Part shown: piece by piece, positions 1 to 12,989 of the stretch
Numbering within the stretch: position 1 is the first letter of the stretch
Layout of the letters: each line of letters begins with the position of its first letter
Program-made: the position numbers and the translations under genes
Notes under the pieces: generated by a model
Told to the model about the DNA's origin: nothing
The model's input: only the letters and a program-made list of their open reading frames with translations
Database searches by the model: none
Assembly (NCBI RefSeq): GCF_000150275.1
Contig: NW_002060946.1
Span: 5,121,035-5,185,034 of the forward strand
DNA: 64,000 nt
Direction of reading: 5' to 3'
Origin: Trichoplax adhaerens
Taxonomy: Eukaryota; Placozoa; Uniplacotomia; Trichoplacea; Trichoplacidae

Positions 1-317
1 TAGAGATATAGTACTATTTATTGAAGATATGATTCTTCTGTGACTAAAATTGAATAAAATAGGGTATAATTGGTATAGAGACTGATGATAGGTTTCCGTT
101 TAACGTAGAGAAAAGTATTCGTCTAAAATTGGACGAGAATCGGCAAAATGTAACCGCCAATACGTCGTGTCTATATTGAGAATTATTTAATGGTAGCTAT
201 GATTCATTTGTAAGACTACCGGTAAAATAGGTATCGCTAACTATCTTATTGCATGCACACAAACAGATAAAAGTTCAATTTAGAAACAGAAGTGATCTAG
301 TCATCGACTGTAATTAC

Positions 318-447
318 CTCCGCCATTTTTTTGACACATATAAGGAAATCGCCAGAAATTAGCAACACCAACAGCAAAACCAATTAATGACAAGAAAGCT
401 TGGACTTTATTATCCCATTTCTCTCGTTTTTGATCTTCCTGTTTCAT
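318..447 (-). CDS. SLC6 neurotransmitter-symporter family gene, first exon only (cut by left window edge)
   Basis: This is the first coding exon of a sodium-coupled SLC6 transporter on the minus strand. It starts at the ATG at 447-445 and ends at a GGAG|GTAATT donor after 318. It encodes 43 residues plus one base. That is the same exit phase as exon 1 of the two complete paralogues in this window, at 6156 and 23816. The protein shows the family's cytoplasmic lead-in (KWDNKVQ) and the TM1 sodium/substrate region, read as [14 protein letters not shown], followed by QKNGGG. Most SLC6 proteins have GLGN where this one has GVAN. The N-terminal tail is short, about 9 residues before the KWDN motif. 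Downstream exons would lie left of position 1; intron 1 occupies at least 1-317. Whether the gene is intact cannot be judged here. The family assignment is firm and the substrate is unknown. Confidence 0.85.
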
Positions 448-3345
448 AGCTAACCGTATTTAATTTAATTTATGCAAGTGACAGCAGAAAAAATTAGGCG
501 GTTAGTGAGGCAAATAAAGCGTCTGTCAATGAAAGAAATGAGGTTATAAAATGGTTTTCTAGATGAGATTGAGTGTAGGCGATACAGTATCAACAACGAT
601 AGATTTTCTATAGAATGGATTCTTTTATAGGTTATGGTTAATATCAACTATAAAATGACAGTGTGGCAACTTTTTAAGGATACCTTCCTGTGATGCAATC
701 AAAATATTATGATTGCTTAACAAAAATATCGCTATCAGTGACGTGGACTTGATTCCATACCAAGCACCACTTGCTCCTTCCAATCACGGCTAATATAGAA
801 CAGCGTGTATTCTATTCCGGATTGCGATGGCTAAGGGGTAATTTCAATTACCATCCAATAAATAATCGCACTCAATAAAATCCCTACACGATAATCTGAT
901 GATATTGATTTAACTAGAACGTCAAATTATTTCAGAATCATTAGATTCCAATTTGGCAAATGACGACGACACAATCGTTTTTTTTATTAGTAGGATAGCA
1001 CTAGTAGAGAGTAAATGCATTTATTTACTAAATGGAACGATCTCCATGATGCAGATGTTGGTATATGCTCCATTTACAAAGTGATTAATAGGTATAAAGT
1101 TGATAATTAAAGTTAATGATGATTTCAGAGTCATCCAATTCTTATTTAGGGAATGATGATAATAATATCACTTTCCTTTCGGATTATAGCAGTAGCCAAA
1201 AGTGAATGCATTTATCTACTAAATATAGTCATTATTATGATATAAATCCTGTTTAATTTTCTGTTACAAAAGTGAGCAATATATAGAAAATTCATGATTG
1301 GAAATAATCATGATTTAGGACAGGTTGATTACTACTCCAAACTTCCTTTAGACTGCAAGGATAATATTTGATGACGATTGTATGCATGGATTTGCTTGTA
1401 AAGTTGTGAAATTTTTCTAAAATTAACCCTACCAATGCTATATTATTGTGGCCTAAAAAGATTAGTTGTGCATATAAGTATCGATCATAGAATCAATTTG
1501 GCCGGCATAATATTGAATGGCAAACTAAAGATGTTTCCTTTCAAGTACGGTAATGATTGCGCCTTGTAGTTATTTATTAACGTAAATCAAAATCGCCATA
1601 TGAGTAAGGAACATTCCAAAACAAAATCTCTTCCCATTGATGCTATAAAATTATTTCCTGCATTGAAAAAGAAAGCATTGCAAGTGTTGTTCAATTGCAT
1701 GATGGATAGGTGCGAGTACACGGTCTATTGGTAAGAGCTGATAGATAATTATAGGTTAGATTTACACTCTAATCAACTCCAGAGAAAACTATTCACTATT
1801 ACACTGTGAGAAGGATAAAATGTAAGCAAGCAGAGAACATTATATGAGTATTCTAGCAAGAGTATCGCTTCCTTATCGATTACCTAAAGGTCTTTTGTAA
1901 CATTGATATCAAATTTTTATATCAAACCATCAACAAACAGATTGGCGAAATTGTATAGCTGGCTACACTGCAACATAACAATGTTTACCAGAAGTTATTC
2001 CAAGTAAAAAATATTTGAACTCAATGCTATAGGAGTTTCCTCTTTAAGCAAATTTGATCTTATTCAATGAGGGCAAATCATGCATGCGAATGTGTACACA
2101 TAGTATTCAGGTTAAGCTTCATCGCACATGTTTTTTACATTTAAGATGTGAATTCATTCTTTAAAATCATTCCTCTATCATCTCTCGCATATACGGGTCT
2201 AAAAGTTCAAGATAGAGAAATACTTCCGCGAATGGCAACTACAGTATAAAAATTCAGTATTTCCAGCGCTCTTCGCTAGCATTATCATCTAACCAATACG
2301 GTATAGAATATTTAAGCTTTCGATTATCGCCATTAAGTACAAACATACTTTAATTTAAAAGCTAAGCGCAAGTACATAGCAGACAGATAATTTGCTCAAA
2401 ACGCTTAATACTACTATTGTTATTCTTAAAATTTTTCCATATAAGCACACATTTAAGTACGGTACTACGTACCATTGCTTAACTTAGCAGAATTGTTGTT
2501 ATGCAATACAATAGTCGATCTTGTTGGTAATAAAGATCCAAATTTGCAATTGAGTAATTGGCTTCTCACCGATTTTTAAAATGGAAATTCAGCGATGAGT
2601 ATAAACAATACCATGTATATTGTATAGGCCTATTTTGACAGAAGCTTCCATTCTTCCATCCTTAGACCAATCAGCTAATTCTACTACCACGAAATTAATC
2701 CTTCCTACTTGCATCAGGTTACTACTGTACATGCACATCAGAATCTCTTAATTAAAGTTTTCAACAGATATTTAAAATTTATTCGATAGAATACGAAGAA
2801 CGGGCAATGCTACCAATTACGGAATCAAATATTAGTTAATATACGAGTACTGTATGTGGCTTCAATACTATAATGTTTAAGTTAAAACGATTATATATGA
2901 TGTGGTATGCTTTATAGGAGTAGCACACGTCTTATTCGTCACTTAATCGACGCACGCCTAAATAGCAACTAAAATACAAAGGTCCGTAGTCACACAAGCA
3001 ACATACGATAGGAAGTCGCTTTAAAATTATCATTTAGATGTACCTAAATGGTAATAAAATACTTTGACTCTACAGCTATACGAAATTTAGATAATTCTTA
3101 AGCAATACAGTTAAAACAGTCGGTTGATCATTCCAAAGACCATTCTCAGCATTTCTAAAATTACGTGGACATACAAGTATAATTTTATATGATGAAATTA
3201 CACATTAAGAGCAGATTGAAAAGTGATAGCAGATTTGCTAATCACATTCAAATGTGTTGTTGAGGACATATGCTATTAACCATTGTTTCTTAGATATTCT
3301 GGAGTGAAAATTTTCTTCCTTTATTAGTTTTAAAACAGCTATTTC
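448..3345. other. Intergenic DNA between two SLC6 genes; no gene recognised
   Basis: AT-rich sequence upstream of the partial SLC6 exon and downstream of the complete gene. Only short frames occur, without splice-compatible or family-like content. A degenerate version of the SLC6 upstream block (TTTATGCAA then CAGCAG) lies at 469-487, about 22 nt from the ATG at 447. No tRNA, repeat array or transposon end was seen. Confidence 0.6.
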
Positions 3346-6300
3346 TTAACTTGTTGATATTCCGTTCTGTTGTTTGGGGTTTTCATTGCGATAAGAACCA
3401 TCCAATTCATGCAATGTTAGATTTTTCGTTTTAAAGAATTCTACAAGCGCTGCGCCAGGTATTGCGAGGATCGGCAACAAGATTACGCAAAACATAAAGG
3501 CCGTTAGCCATCCAGGATACGGAAGTGACGCTCCCGAAGCCTATACAGATCAAAAAGCAATATGTGATTACACTTTAAATTTACAGCGATATTTTACTAT
3601 ACATAAATCTTAGCTTTGAAGTACTTAATCTGGAGACAGTCACACATAACATAAATTAGAATTAATCGATGCCCAAAAGTAGCCATACCGTCTCTTTTGA
3701 CCACTGGCTGTACATCAGCGTTGATTGAGCGAGCTGAATAATAGTTGCAATTATGATCACAACGATTGATAATGGAGTTATTATAAACCAGCAAGCTTTC
3801 CAGTACAGGTTTGGTTGATCTCCAGTCATGTATTCGATATCATTACATAATCTGAAATTGCAAACAATACCAGTTATTAACCAGCAGTCCGAACTAACTA
3901 CTGCCCAACTCATTTGATAGCTTACAAATCATAAGTAGTAGTTTTATCTATTAGAGTAAAAAAGAGTGTTTGATATCTTACCTTTTCGGACCATAAACGA
4001 ATAGAATTCCAGATACCTCAGCCAATGCGATAACAAGTAACGGAATCGGCAAGCTTACTGCATCAAAGACTTCAACGAAATAGAGACCAGAGCGTTGAGT
4101 AAAAATGAAGCCAAACAAAAATAGACAGAAGCAGATCCCAGCTACAGTAAAAGAAAATACAGCTTGTTAGACTTAGTTAGAAAATAGGTCAAATCCGGAA
4201 AGAATTTATGTAGCATCAGCAAATAATACTTTTGTACGAGATGCTGCAATTATAAATCGATAACTCTATTTTTGATTTGCAAATATTTAATTTACATACG
4301 AGGCTAACGGTATGTAAAGACTACCTGCAAGAACTTCTTTCCTGATCTTTTTAAAGTATGCAGAATCCGTGAGTGTTGTAAGGATTGTTTCCATTGCGCC
4401 AAAAATGCTATCAATGCCAAGAGTTAGTAACATGAAATAAAATATTATTGACCAAAATTGTGGAGGAGAGAAGCCAGCAATAATATCAGCAAAAACAATA
4501 AATACGAGGCCAGGGCCACTACCGACCTTTAAAATTGAAATTAAAAATGGAAATGATTAAAAAGTTACCTTTTTAGCAATACTTTTCCAGTACTACACGG
4601 ATGTATTTAACAATTGTAGTTTCAGTTAATGCAACAATAAATACCGAGTCAAGATAGTCCGCAATTTTGCATTTGTTTAAAGCAGCTTCCATGCCCATCG
4701 TTGCATTAACTGAACTTATACACGCATCATATTTAGTAGTAGCCATATGACCCAGCACGGAAAATACAACAACAGCAGCAAAAAGCGAAGTACAACAGTT
4801 GACTAACGATACACAAACTGCATCTCTTCCACATTTATTCTTGATTGGATTGTAACTAGCAAAAGCTATTAGTGAACCGAAACCAACACCTAGAGAATAA
4901 AATATTTGTGTTGCAGCATCTAACCAGACCAGTGGGTCTCTCAGCTTTTCAAACTTGCCAAATTAAAATATAAACAAAATTAGCACAATTTTTATTTCAA
5001 ATTAATCGATTTGTAGTCAATTAATTGTCCAATTCAATATCGTACGCATAATTCTAGTTTCACTTCATGCTTAATTCACAGTGGAACTTACTTGAGGTGT
5101 TACTAGATGTAATAAGCCGTTTTCAAATCCATGTAACGTAAATCCACGAATCATGAAAATGAATAATACCAAATACGGGAATGTTGCAGTGAAGTATATG
5201 ACCTAGTATGAATAAGGAAACGATAACATTATGCGCTAATTGATTCTAAAACCAATACCATAAATACATGACTAGCTACAGTAAAATCGAGCAAGAGCTA
5301 GCTCTCTCTTTGCTCACTAATGATTGACCGTACCTTTCCAGATGATTTAATACCCTTGAGGATACTGCAATAAATGATAATCCAACCGCCTAGCAAGCAT
5401 AAGGTTAATTTCCAGTATAAACCACCACTTATATTAATGTTGTTAGAGACATCGTTCACTTCACGGAAGAAAAAGTATACAACAGGGTTACTATTGGCGC
5501 ATTCTTCTACAGGAAGTGTCACATTAGCGGGTTGACCGGGCGGTGTATACGTTGGACAACGACTCCAAGGAAGGACCACTTGAAAAGAACTGAAGAGGTA
5601 CATTAAACAGTACGCAATGATAATGATATAGTAGGAGGAGGCAACGATGGATACTAATAAGCCAGCTACTCCAACACCTTTTAATTTCGGAGAAATAAGA
5701 TTCCAGGACCCAACAGGGCCATTACGTAATCTCTGACCAATAGCCAATTCCAAGTGAAAAATGGGTATTCCTTCGATGACTAACATTATGAAATACGGGA
5801 TAAGGAAAGCACCTGAAAGAAATTTGTTTACCGAATTTCAAATTTCTGTTTGAATATCATTAGATAAATCTGCATAATTTATTGGATATTGGTGGTCAAA
5901 ATTTGAAGAAGTAAAGAGCAGTTCATCGATAGAGGTTATATCTTTACTGATAGTATCGTGGGAATGTATGGTAAAATTCAATTCGATCTACGATTGTAGT
6001 AATATTGAACTATTCACGTATCCAACATCAGTATCAAATGCATACTTTATTTTCCATCGCATTCAACGACAATCGAAAATCAAGCCTCTCAAGAGGAAAG
6101 CAAGCTAATTAGTAAAGCAACGTTGGTAACTCACAAACGCATAGCGTGTAATTACCTCCACCGTTCTTCTGAACTAAGTAAGGAAATCTCCAAACATTTC
6201 CTAGGCCAACAGCAAAGCCGATAGTCGCCAATATAAATTGAGCTTTATTATCCCAACGTAATCGAGTTTCTTGCTGTTCATCATCTTCAGGTGCTTTTTC

Positions 6301-6363
6301 ACCCATCCCATTTAGTTGCATTGATTTCTCATTATTTACTTCGAGATCTTTCTCGTCGGCCAT
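3346..6363 (-). CDS. SLC6 family Na+-coupled neutral amino acid transporter (NTT/B0AT-like), 8 exons, about 608 aa
   Basis: This is a complete plasma-membrane symporter gene. The exons in transcript order are 6363-6156, 5812-5334, 5202-5092, 4953-4645, 4526-4325, 4141-3982, 3851-3689 and 3540-3346. All junctions are GT-AG and in phase, totalling 1827 bp with the stop at 3348-3346. TM1 carries [16 protein letters not shown]6 reads [19 protein letters not shown] at about residues 278-296. TM7 keeps the N/S pair (VNCCTSLF) typical of chloride-dependent members. Extracellular loop 2 has the paired cysteines (RCP ... EECA) and NVT/NIS sequons. The motifs [17 protein letters not shown] and [14 protein letters not shown] resemble the SLC6A15-A20 branch (neutral amino acid/NTT) more than monoamine or GABA carriers; this is judged from family memory. 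The length of about 600 residues is normal. The paralogue at 20927-24020 has the same exon plan. Substrate specificity is not established. Confidence 0.93.
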
Positions 6364-6383
6364 TATAAGAGGCTTATAAGATT

Positions 6384-6418
6384 TTTATCGCAATAGCAGC
6401 TGGTAGGAATTATAGCTA
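6384..6418 (-). promoter_or_regulatory. Conserved SLC6 upstream block (5' UTR acceptor or start-site element)
   Basis: A block of about 35 bp begins exactly 21 nt upstream of the ATG of the gene at 3346-6363. It recurs at the same spacing in the paralogue at 20927-24020. In gene orientation it reads TAGCTA, a short pyrimidine-rich stretch, CAG, then CTGCTATTGCGATAAA. It could be a 5' UTR splice acceptor (CAG|CTGC) or a transcription start element. The sequence alone cannot decide. Confidence 0.45.
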
Positions 6419-8173
6419 AATAAGAGCAGTATACGTGGTCTATGAGTATAACTTACTTATCCAATTCATGAAATTTTAGCAAGGAAAGATGTACACTATA
6501 CTGTAGCTAGCTATCGTATTTTATGATAGGAGCGTCAAAATTATTAAGAAATAAAGGCATTTACTAAACAAACAAGTTTAATGTAAATTACTATCAAGAC
6601 GTCAAAACAGTCTCTATTCCAGACATGCGATCAAAACAACATTCTTTATGCCTATAACATGTAAGACTTTATCACTCCCATCTTTAAATTAATTCATACC
6701 AGTAACTATAATAAAATATTTTAGTAAGGGGAAAAGTGTAATTTGCTGTTTAGCTATTCTTACATTCTGTAACAATTTCAATGTTGATCTGTAGCGAACA
6801 GCAGCAATATAACAAAATTACTTCTAAGTGATCGCTATTCTCTATGCTGTATGATGATGCGTCTACAGATGTGGCGTTTTTACAATGTTTAGTAGTAGTA
6901 TCAAGAGAAGCAAAGTTAAAAAGTAGAGTAAAGTGATATACCGTACCTACCTACTATCTACTATAGTAGATAAATTACGATAACATATCAATACGAGCAA
7001 TTAATGCACTATTAATGCAAAATTTATCGGCATAAAATAAAAACACTGTACTGTAGATAAACATCCCACATCGTGTATTTCAATTGAACCCTGATGTGCC
7101 CTTAATACACTGTCCACTCTACAGACACAGTTTACTCGTCTACAGTATCGTATTAATTAATCAAACTTCTTGGTGTTTGTCTCTTTTAGCAGGTAGAATT
7201 TCGCCAGAGTGTATATCTGCACAGCGCTAGCTGGCGCCGACAATTCAAATATAAAATTCTTCAGGAATTAGTATGTATCCAACACTGAATGGACGCGCCG
7301 CTCCTCCATTCTAGTTAAAGCGAAGTTAATTACGGAAAGATCGGTCGCCAATGATGGACACAACATCCTAAGTATTCAGCTTCACGTATAGATTGGTAAA
7401 CTCATGGATACATTTCTTATTAATCAAGTATGTATGCACAGTAGGCCGTTGCTTATCCATTTTAGATCTCAGTAAGCGAGAGGTTTGATCAACATCGAGA
7501 AATCGGTATTGTAACTACAGTACTGCATATGCGTTTGTACATGAAGGACGAAATTAATAGCGAGAATGCCTAAGGAAGCAGGTTGATAAACATGGAGAAA
7601 TTGATAAAAATACTGTATAACGACGGTTGAGCACCTACTGTACGATTGCTTACATGAAGGAAGAAATGAACGGCAGCAATCAAGTCTGTTCTTGGTATTA
7701 CAAGCGGAGAGAAAATGGCTCAATTCATGACAGAAGAAAGACTGCATCTCATTAAAATAAGCTAAGCGCTTTTAAAATGCTCCACGATGTTTTGCAACAT
7801 TGCAGGCGATTGGTAATTGGGTAAACATAGTATTTGAAGAAACTGATGGTAAAATTACTGGACAGTAATAATTAATTGGTTTTATGGGTGAAAATAACAA
7901 AAAAACGAAGTTGCTTATTATCCGGACAATTAAATTAGATGTTTACGCCATCACCTTTTAAAAATTGGATTACCACTCCATTCAGAAATATCATATGGTC
8001 AGCCAATGAAAGTATGAGCCTTTTTGTAGTTTGTTTGCTTTTAATGGAATCGAAAAAATTACATTTAAGCTTTCAGCATTTTGGATCGCAGTAGTATTTA
8101 TATGACAAGAGTATTAGCTCGGGCTGACAGGGATACATTACAGTATGGGGTAGGCTTCCCTTTTTAGTATACA
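6419..8173. other. Gene-free stretch with a diverged short duplication
   Basis: No coding exon was recognised. A diverged direct duplication of about 100 bp is visible at roughly 7481-7570 and 7580-7680. Both copies contain a gttgat(c/a)aacat(c/g)gagaaat core and a later acatgaagga(c/a)gaaat core. The rest is ordinary AT-rich DNA. Confidence 0.5.
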
Positions 8174-8890
8174 GCACAACTGTCTAAAACGGTTGGCATC
8201 ATGTACTTTTGAAACATTTGTAAAAAAATCTTTGTCAACCAATATACTAGTGATGATAAAGCAACCATGCAATATGTAGTGTTTTCAATTGATTGCACAA
8301 CTGTCTAAAACGGTTAGCATCTTGTGGTTCTGAAACATTTGTAAAATCTTTGTCAACCAATATACTAGTGATCATAAAGCAATCATGCAATATGTAGTGT
8401 TTTAAATTAATTAATTGCACAACTGTCTAAAACGGTTAGCATCTTGTAGTTCTGAAACATTTGTAAAAAAATCTTTGTCAACCAATATACTAGTGATCAT
8501 AAAGCAACCATGCAAATGTAGTGTTTTCAATTCATTTCACAACTGTCTAAAACGGTTAGCATCTTGTGGTTCTGAAACATTTGTAAAATCTTTGTCAACC
8601 AATATACTAGTGATCATAAAGCAACCATGCAAATGTAGTGTTTTCAATTAATTGCACAACTGTCTAAAACGGTTAGTATCTTGTGGTTCTGAAACATTTG
8701 TAAAATAATCTTTGTCAACCAATATACTAGTGATGATAAAGCAACCATGCAATATGTAGTGTTTTAAATTAATTAATTGCACAACTGTCTAAAACGGTTA
8801 GCATCTTGTAGTTCTGAAACATTTGTAAAATCTTTGTCAACCAATATAGTGATCATAAAGCAACCATGCAATACGTAGTGTTTTCAATTA
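8174..8890. repeat. Satellite-like tandem repeat, six copies of an about 120-bp unit
   Basis: Six head-to-tail copies start near 8174, 8294, 8417, 8537, 8654 and 8779, each opening with CACAACTGTCTAAAACGG. Copies are highly similar. They alternate between a longer (copies 1, 3, 5) and a shorter (copies 2, 4, 6) A-tract after CATTTGTAAAA, so the higher-order unit is a dimer of about 240 bp. A short frame through copies 3-4 repeats itself because of the array and is not a gene. Confidence 0.92.
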
Positions 8891-9399
8891 TTTGGAGAAT
8901 TCATTGATGAGGTCATACTAAATTAAATTATCCAAAGTTAATCTGCATTAATCTACAGTATTGAGACAATCATGTAATAAACATCCACTAGAGGAATGGT
9001 AGGTAATACGCCAGCATTTTCTTGCCAGAAGCCCATCGGAAGTTATGCACTGAATATATCTACATACTGGATGTTTTGATAGGATCATCTGTTCATATAG
9101 GCATTGGCACAATAGCCGTGATTTGCTTAGACAACGAAAAAATGTCTAATTGATAGTAGGATTAATCCCATTAAAACGTTTAGCGATATCCGCCTTTCCT
9201 GTTCAATAGTGAGCTAGCAAACAAAATAATTAGCAACGTAGGCCTTCCAGCGCTAATACACACTGTAGTATACACCAATATTAAACAGTGCATCCTTCTC
9301 CAGTAGTCTAAAAGAAGAGGGAACACTGCAATTAACAGTAGTCCCAATGCCTCCATTCCTATCGTTTCCGCATACACACACAGTTATCCTAAATCTCTT

Positions 9400-10740
9400 T
9401 ATCATTTACATGGCCATCGAAATGATGTAAAACCATCATTTGGGATCAAGTCGATTGAAGTACACTCTACTCTACTGCCGTTGTTGATAATATTATAAAA
9501 TTTGAATCTGATTTCATTTTTTTCATTATTCATTTTTTATACAATTACGGCAGCAGAAAACAATCCTTAATGTATCGCAATTGAGTTATCGACATTGGAA
9601 TCTATTACTATCATTTCTATGCATAGACACAGTTGTACTGGATCACTTTATCATCCACATGATGTCGAGTGCAATACTATTTGGGATCAAGTTAATTGAA
9701 TCTTACCCTACTACTGTATATCCCGTTAACAATATTGAAAATTTGAAGAACACGATTCATTTTTTCATCATTGAATTTGAATAGACTGATCGCCATTGAG
9801 TTGTGGAAAATTTGATCTTTCACGATAGCGTGTGGCGTAAAATCACGATAATGTGGAAAAAAAGGTTCATTTTGATAAAGGAAAAAAAAAAGGCAACCAA
9901 GTTCTGAAAAATTGGCTGTTTTACAATCATTTGCATCTCCACACAGTTGTATTCAATCATTCCATCATGTATACGGTCATCAAACGATGTCCAACAGCAT
10001 TTCCGATCAAGTCAATTGGATAACACTCTACTCTATCCGTTGACAATATTGGAAAATTGGAATGATTATGCGTTTTTCATGATCGATCATTTCATTTGCT
10101 AAAAGACAACTGATCTGTACTGTAGTTTAGTGCCACTGAGTTATCCAACATTGGATCATTTACGATCGCGCTTGGCGTGAAGAATAAAAACATGCAAGAC
10201 ATGGATTTGCATCTCCACACAGTTGTATTCAATCATTCCACACGGTCATCAAACGATGTCCAACAGCATTTCCGATCAAGTCAATTGGATAACACTCTAC
10301 TCTATCCGTTGACAATATTGGAAAATTGGAATGATTATGCGTTTTTCATGATCGATCATTTGCTAAAAGACAACTGAGCTGTACTGTAGTTTAGTGCCAC
10401 TGAGTTATCCAACATTGGATCATTTACCATCGCGCTTGGCGTGAAGAATAAAAACATGCAAGGCATGGATTTGCATCTCCACACAGTTGTATTCAATCAT
10501 TCCACACGGTCATCAAACGATGTCCAACAGCATTTCTGATCAAGTCAATTGGATAACACTCTACTCTATCCGTTGACAATATTGGAATGATTATCCCTTT
10601 TTTTCATGATCGATCCAAAATCGATCATGAAAGACAACTGATCTGTACTGTAGTTTAGTGCCACTGAGTTATCCAACATTGGATCATTTACCATCGCGCG
10701 TGGCGTGAAGAATAAAAACATGCAAGACATGGATTTGTAG
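9400..10740. repeat. Tandem array of an about 265-bp unit, three close and two diverged copies
   Basis: Three closely related copies share the anchor TTTGCATCTCCACACAGTTG at about 9930, 10205 and 10470. They are followed by GACAATATTGGAA and GATCGATCAT segments. Two more diverged copies precede them at about 9400-9570 and 9610-9870; these share the CAAGT(C/T)(G/A)ATTGAA and ACAATATT-like cores. The short frames in the array are by-products of the repeat. No transposase-like sequence was found. Confidence 0.8.
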
Positions 10741-12638
10741 AATAGCAACATTGTCCAATTCGATGATGGCATTGATAACTCATTTATAAATACAAAATAC
10801 TACTAGCTAGTTAGTACCTTTAGCATTGATCTTTCACATTGCACGTGATTGATTTAATGTACAGAATCGCCATTCTTGTTGTCATCATATTATTACAGTG
10901 CTATTGCCTACTTGGCACTATTGTATCGGAGAAGGCATCGTATTTGTCCCTGTAGTATTCAACGAATGGCAAATGCATTCAAATTGACTATACAAATAAT
11001 TGAAATTACTTTATCGGCAGGGCTTTTGTGACCTTCAAAGGAAAAAAAAAAAACATGACCGGTTTGTAATTCTTGTCATTGCAACTCTGTCATGGGATAT
11101 TATTGCATCATCTCAGCAAGTAGAGGCCAACAACATCCCACGCCAACATTTCAACGAAAGTAGATGTACAACTAGGGCGGCATTGTGGATACAGTATGTC
11201 ATGGAAAACGCCGGTACTATAGGCATGGTAGTACAACCGGCACTGGCAAACAAATCAACAATGTCAACAGCAAAAACAGTAGCAAACGGTCAAATTCCTT
11301 AAAGCCATAGTAGATCGTCAATACTGCTTTGAAGAGTCATGAGTCGACTGCATTCGACAACTGGATGTGCATCATTGTAGCCATGATCTTTTTTTGGTAG
11401 CAAAATGAAAACAAGGCGATACTCTTGCAACTTTGCAACCTACTGTCATGTCGCTACAAATGGTTTAGGCTTACCAAGGTGGTCGATGATGGCAGTCAAA
11501 AAGTCCAACAACAAAATCCACCCGTGGCGATCATCAAGAATAGACTATCCTTTTGTACCTAGAATACTACTGTCATTGGCTTAGTAGTTTAATCCTTGTC
11601 CTTAGGGACTACAACATTTCATGATACCCTATGCTATGACTGGCTTGGGTAATTGTTCAGCTTGATCTTGCCAGTGAGAATCAATTCTCTACGGCAGTTT
11701 CATGAGTAACGGCTAATTGACAGCATTTTGTGCAGTAGGTACTTTGTAGTGTTTTACAAGGACTGAGCAATTGGATAACTATGATGATGCAAGGCAGTGG
11801 TAATATAATGTTCAATCAATCCGTTTCAAGCCAGTTGTCATTGTCAAATAGTGAGGGAATGATTGAGTTGGCATGGTAGTCGATGAATTTTGATTGACTG
11901 TTTTGAAAGATAGATTGCTTAGCATTGTAAAGTCACTCATTCTAAAATGATTGATTCATGGATAGAAAAGGGATACAGTACGTGTGTAGTTGTAAAAAGA
12001 ATGCAAGAGTCGATCTGGAGTCAGCTAGTACGTTTCAAGTGGGAAAATGTGGGAAAGCTTGTTGACGAGCCCTTTTCACCATTGACTGCAAACTGTAGTG
12101 TAGTCCTATTCGATTTACTATCATGCAAGTGCATGCATGTTGTCTAATTTGCCCAATGCAATAATAAGCCGATTATCATAACAACATTGATCAAGGCAAT
12201 TCTAAACACAATTCTATGTAGGATAATGGAACGTGACACAATGTGCATGAAAGAGAAAATTCAAGATTGAAATGGATGAGAATAGGCTAAAGTCGGGCAT
12301 AACTTACCTCGTTTGCCCAAACTCTCCAATCAATGTGGGTATGGACCACAAATGGTGTTGGCGCTATACCAGGAGAACTGGTGGCCGATTTGCGATTGCC
12401 AATGGCTGTAATAATAATTTATGGATCAACAGCCTGCGCTTTATCGCAGGATGGATGCGAAATTGGTTGAGTTTGTTCAAGACCTAGATTAAGTAGGAGA
12501 AAAAAATAAAAAAAATTGTCCATCAAAATGGAGTGTTGAAGAATGACGACGATGTTGTTGTATGCAATGCGATGAAATAATGGACGTCGAATCAAGATGT
12601 CCAGTCGGATTTTTCTGCTGATGGATTGAGTCAATCCA
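10741..12638. other. Gene-free stretch of slightly higher GC; no recognisable product
   Basis: Several frames of 60-100 codons occur on both strands, the longest at 11000-11302. None shows a family motif, and the set does not join into a longer product with splice sites I trust. The segment is visibly less AT-rich than the flanks. It may be decayed repeat or mobile DNA, but I could not match it to any element. Confidence 0.4.
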
Positions 12639-12659
12639 TCTCTCTCTCTCTCTCTCTCT
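12639..12659. repeat. (TC)n microsatellite
   Basis: About ten TC dinucleotides in a row, read directly from the sequence. Confidence 0.97.
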
Positions 12660-12989
12660 TGTAGAATGCAATAGAAAACTCTGACTGTTATGATCGGATT
12701 GGCCTACTGTACTCTACTGTTGTAGAAAGAAAATATTTGTATCGGATGAAGACGGTGTGGCAACAAAGAAATTATGTTTGAAAACTCTTTTCAAAATGAG
12801 CAAGTCCCAAGCCCAACTGTTTGCTTGGATTAGCCTTGATCTCAACCAACACAATCACCTCTTACCAATCATTTACCTCAAGAATCGACTGCAATGGGCC
12901 AACCAAGAGGGTATTCCAACTGCACTTAGCTTCCAACTAAGTCAATCTACAGCAAGATTTGACTTCTATTTCCAGCAAAGGTTTTGAAT

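Noticed and set aside
721-900. Possible decayed SLC6 exon upstream of the partial gene
   Set aside because: A few hydrophobic codons on the minus strand looked suggestive, but no run matched any exon of the two complete paralogues.
8415-8651. 78-codon frame with an internally repeated protein
   Set aside because: The protein repeat is simply the 120-bp satellite translated in one frame. It breaks in neighbouring copies.
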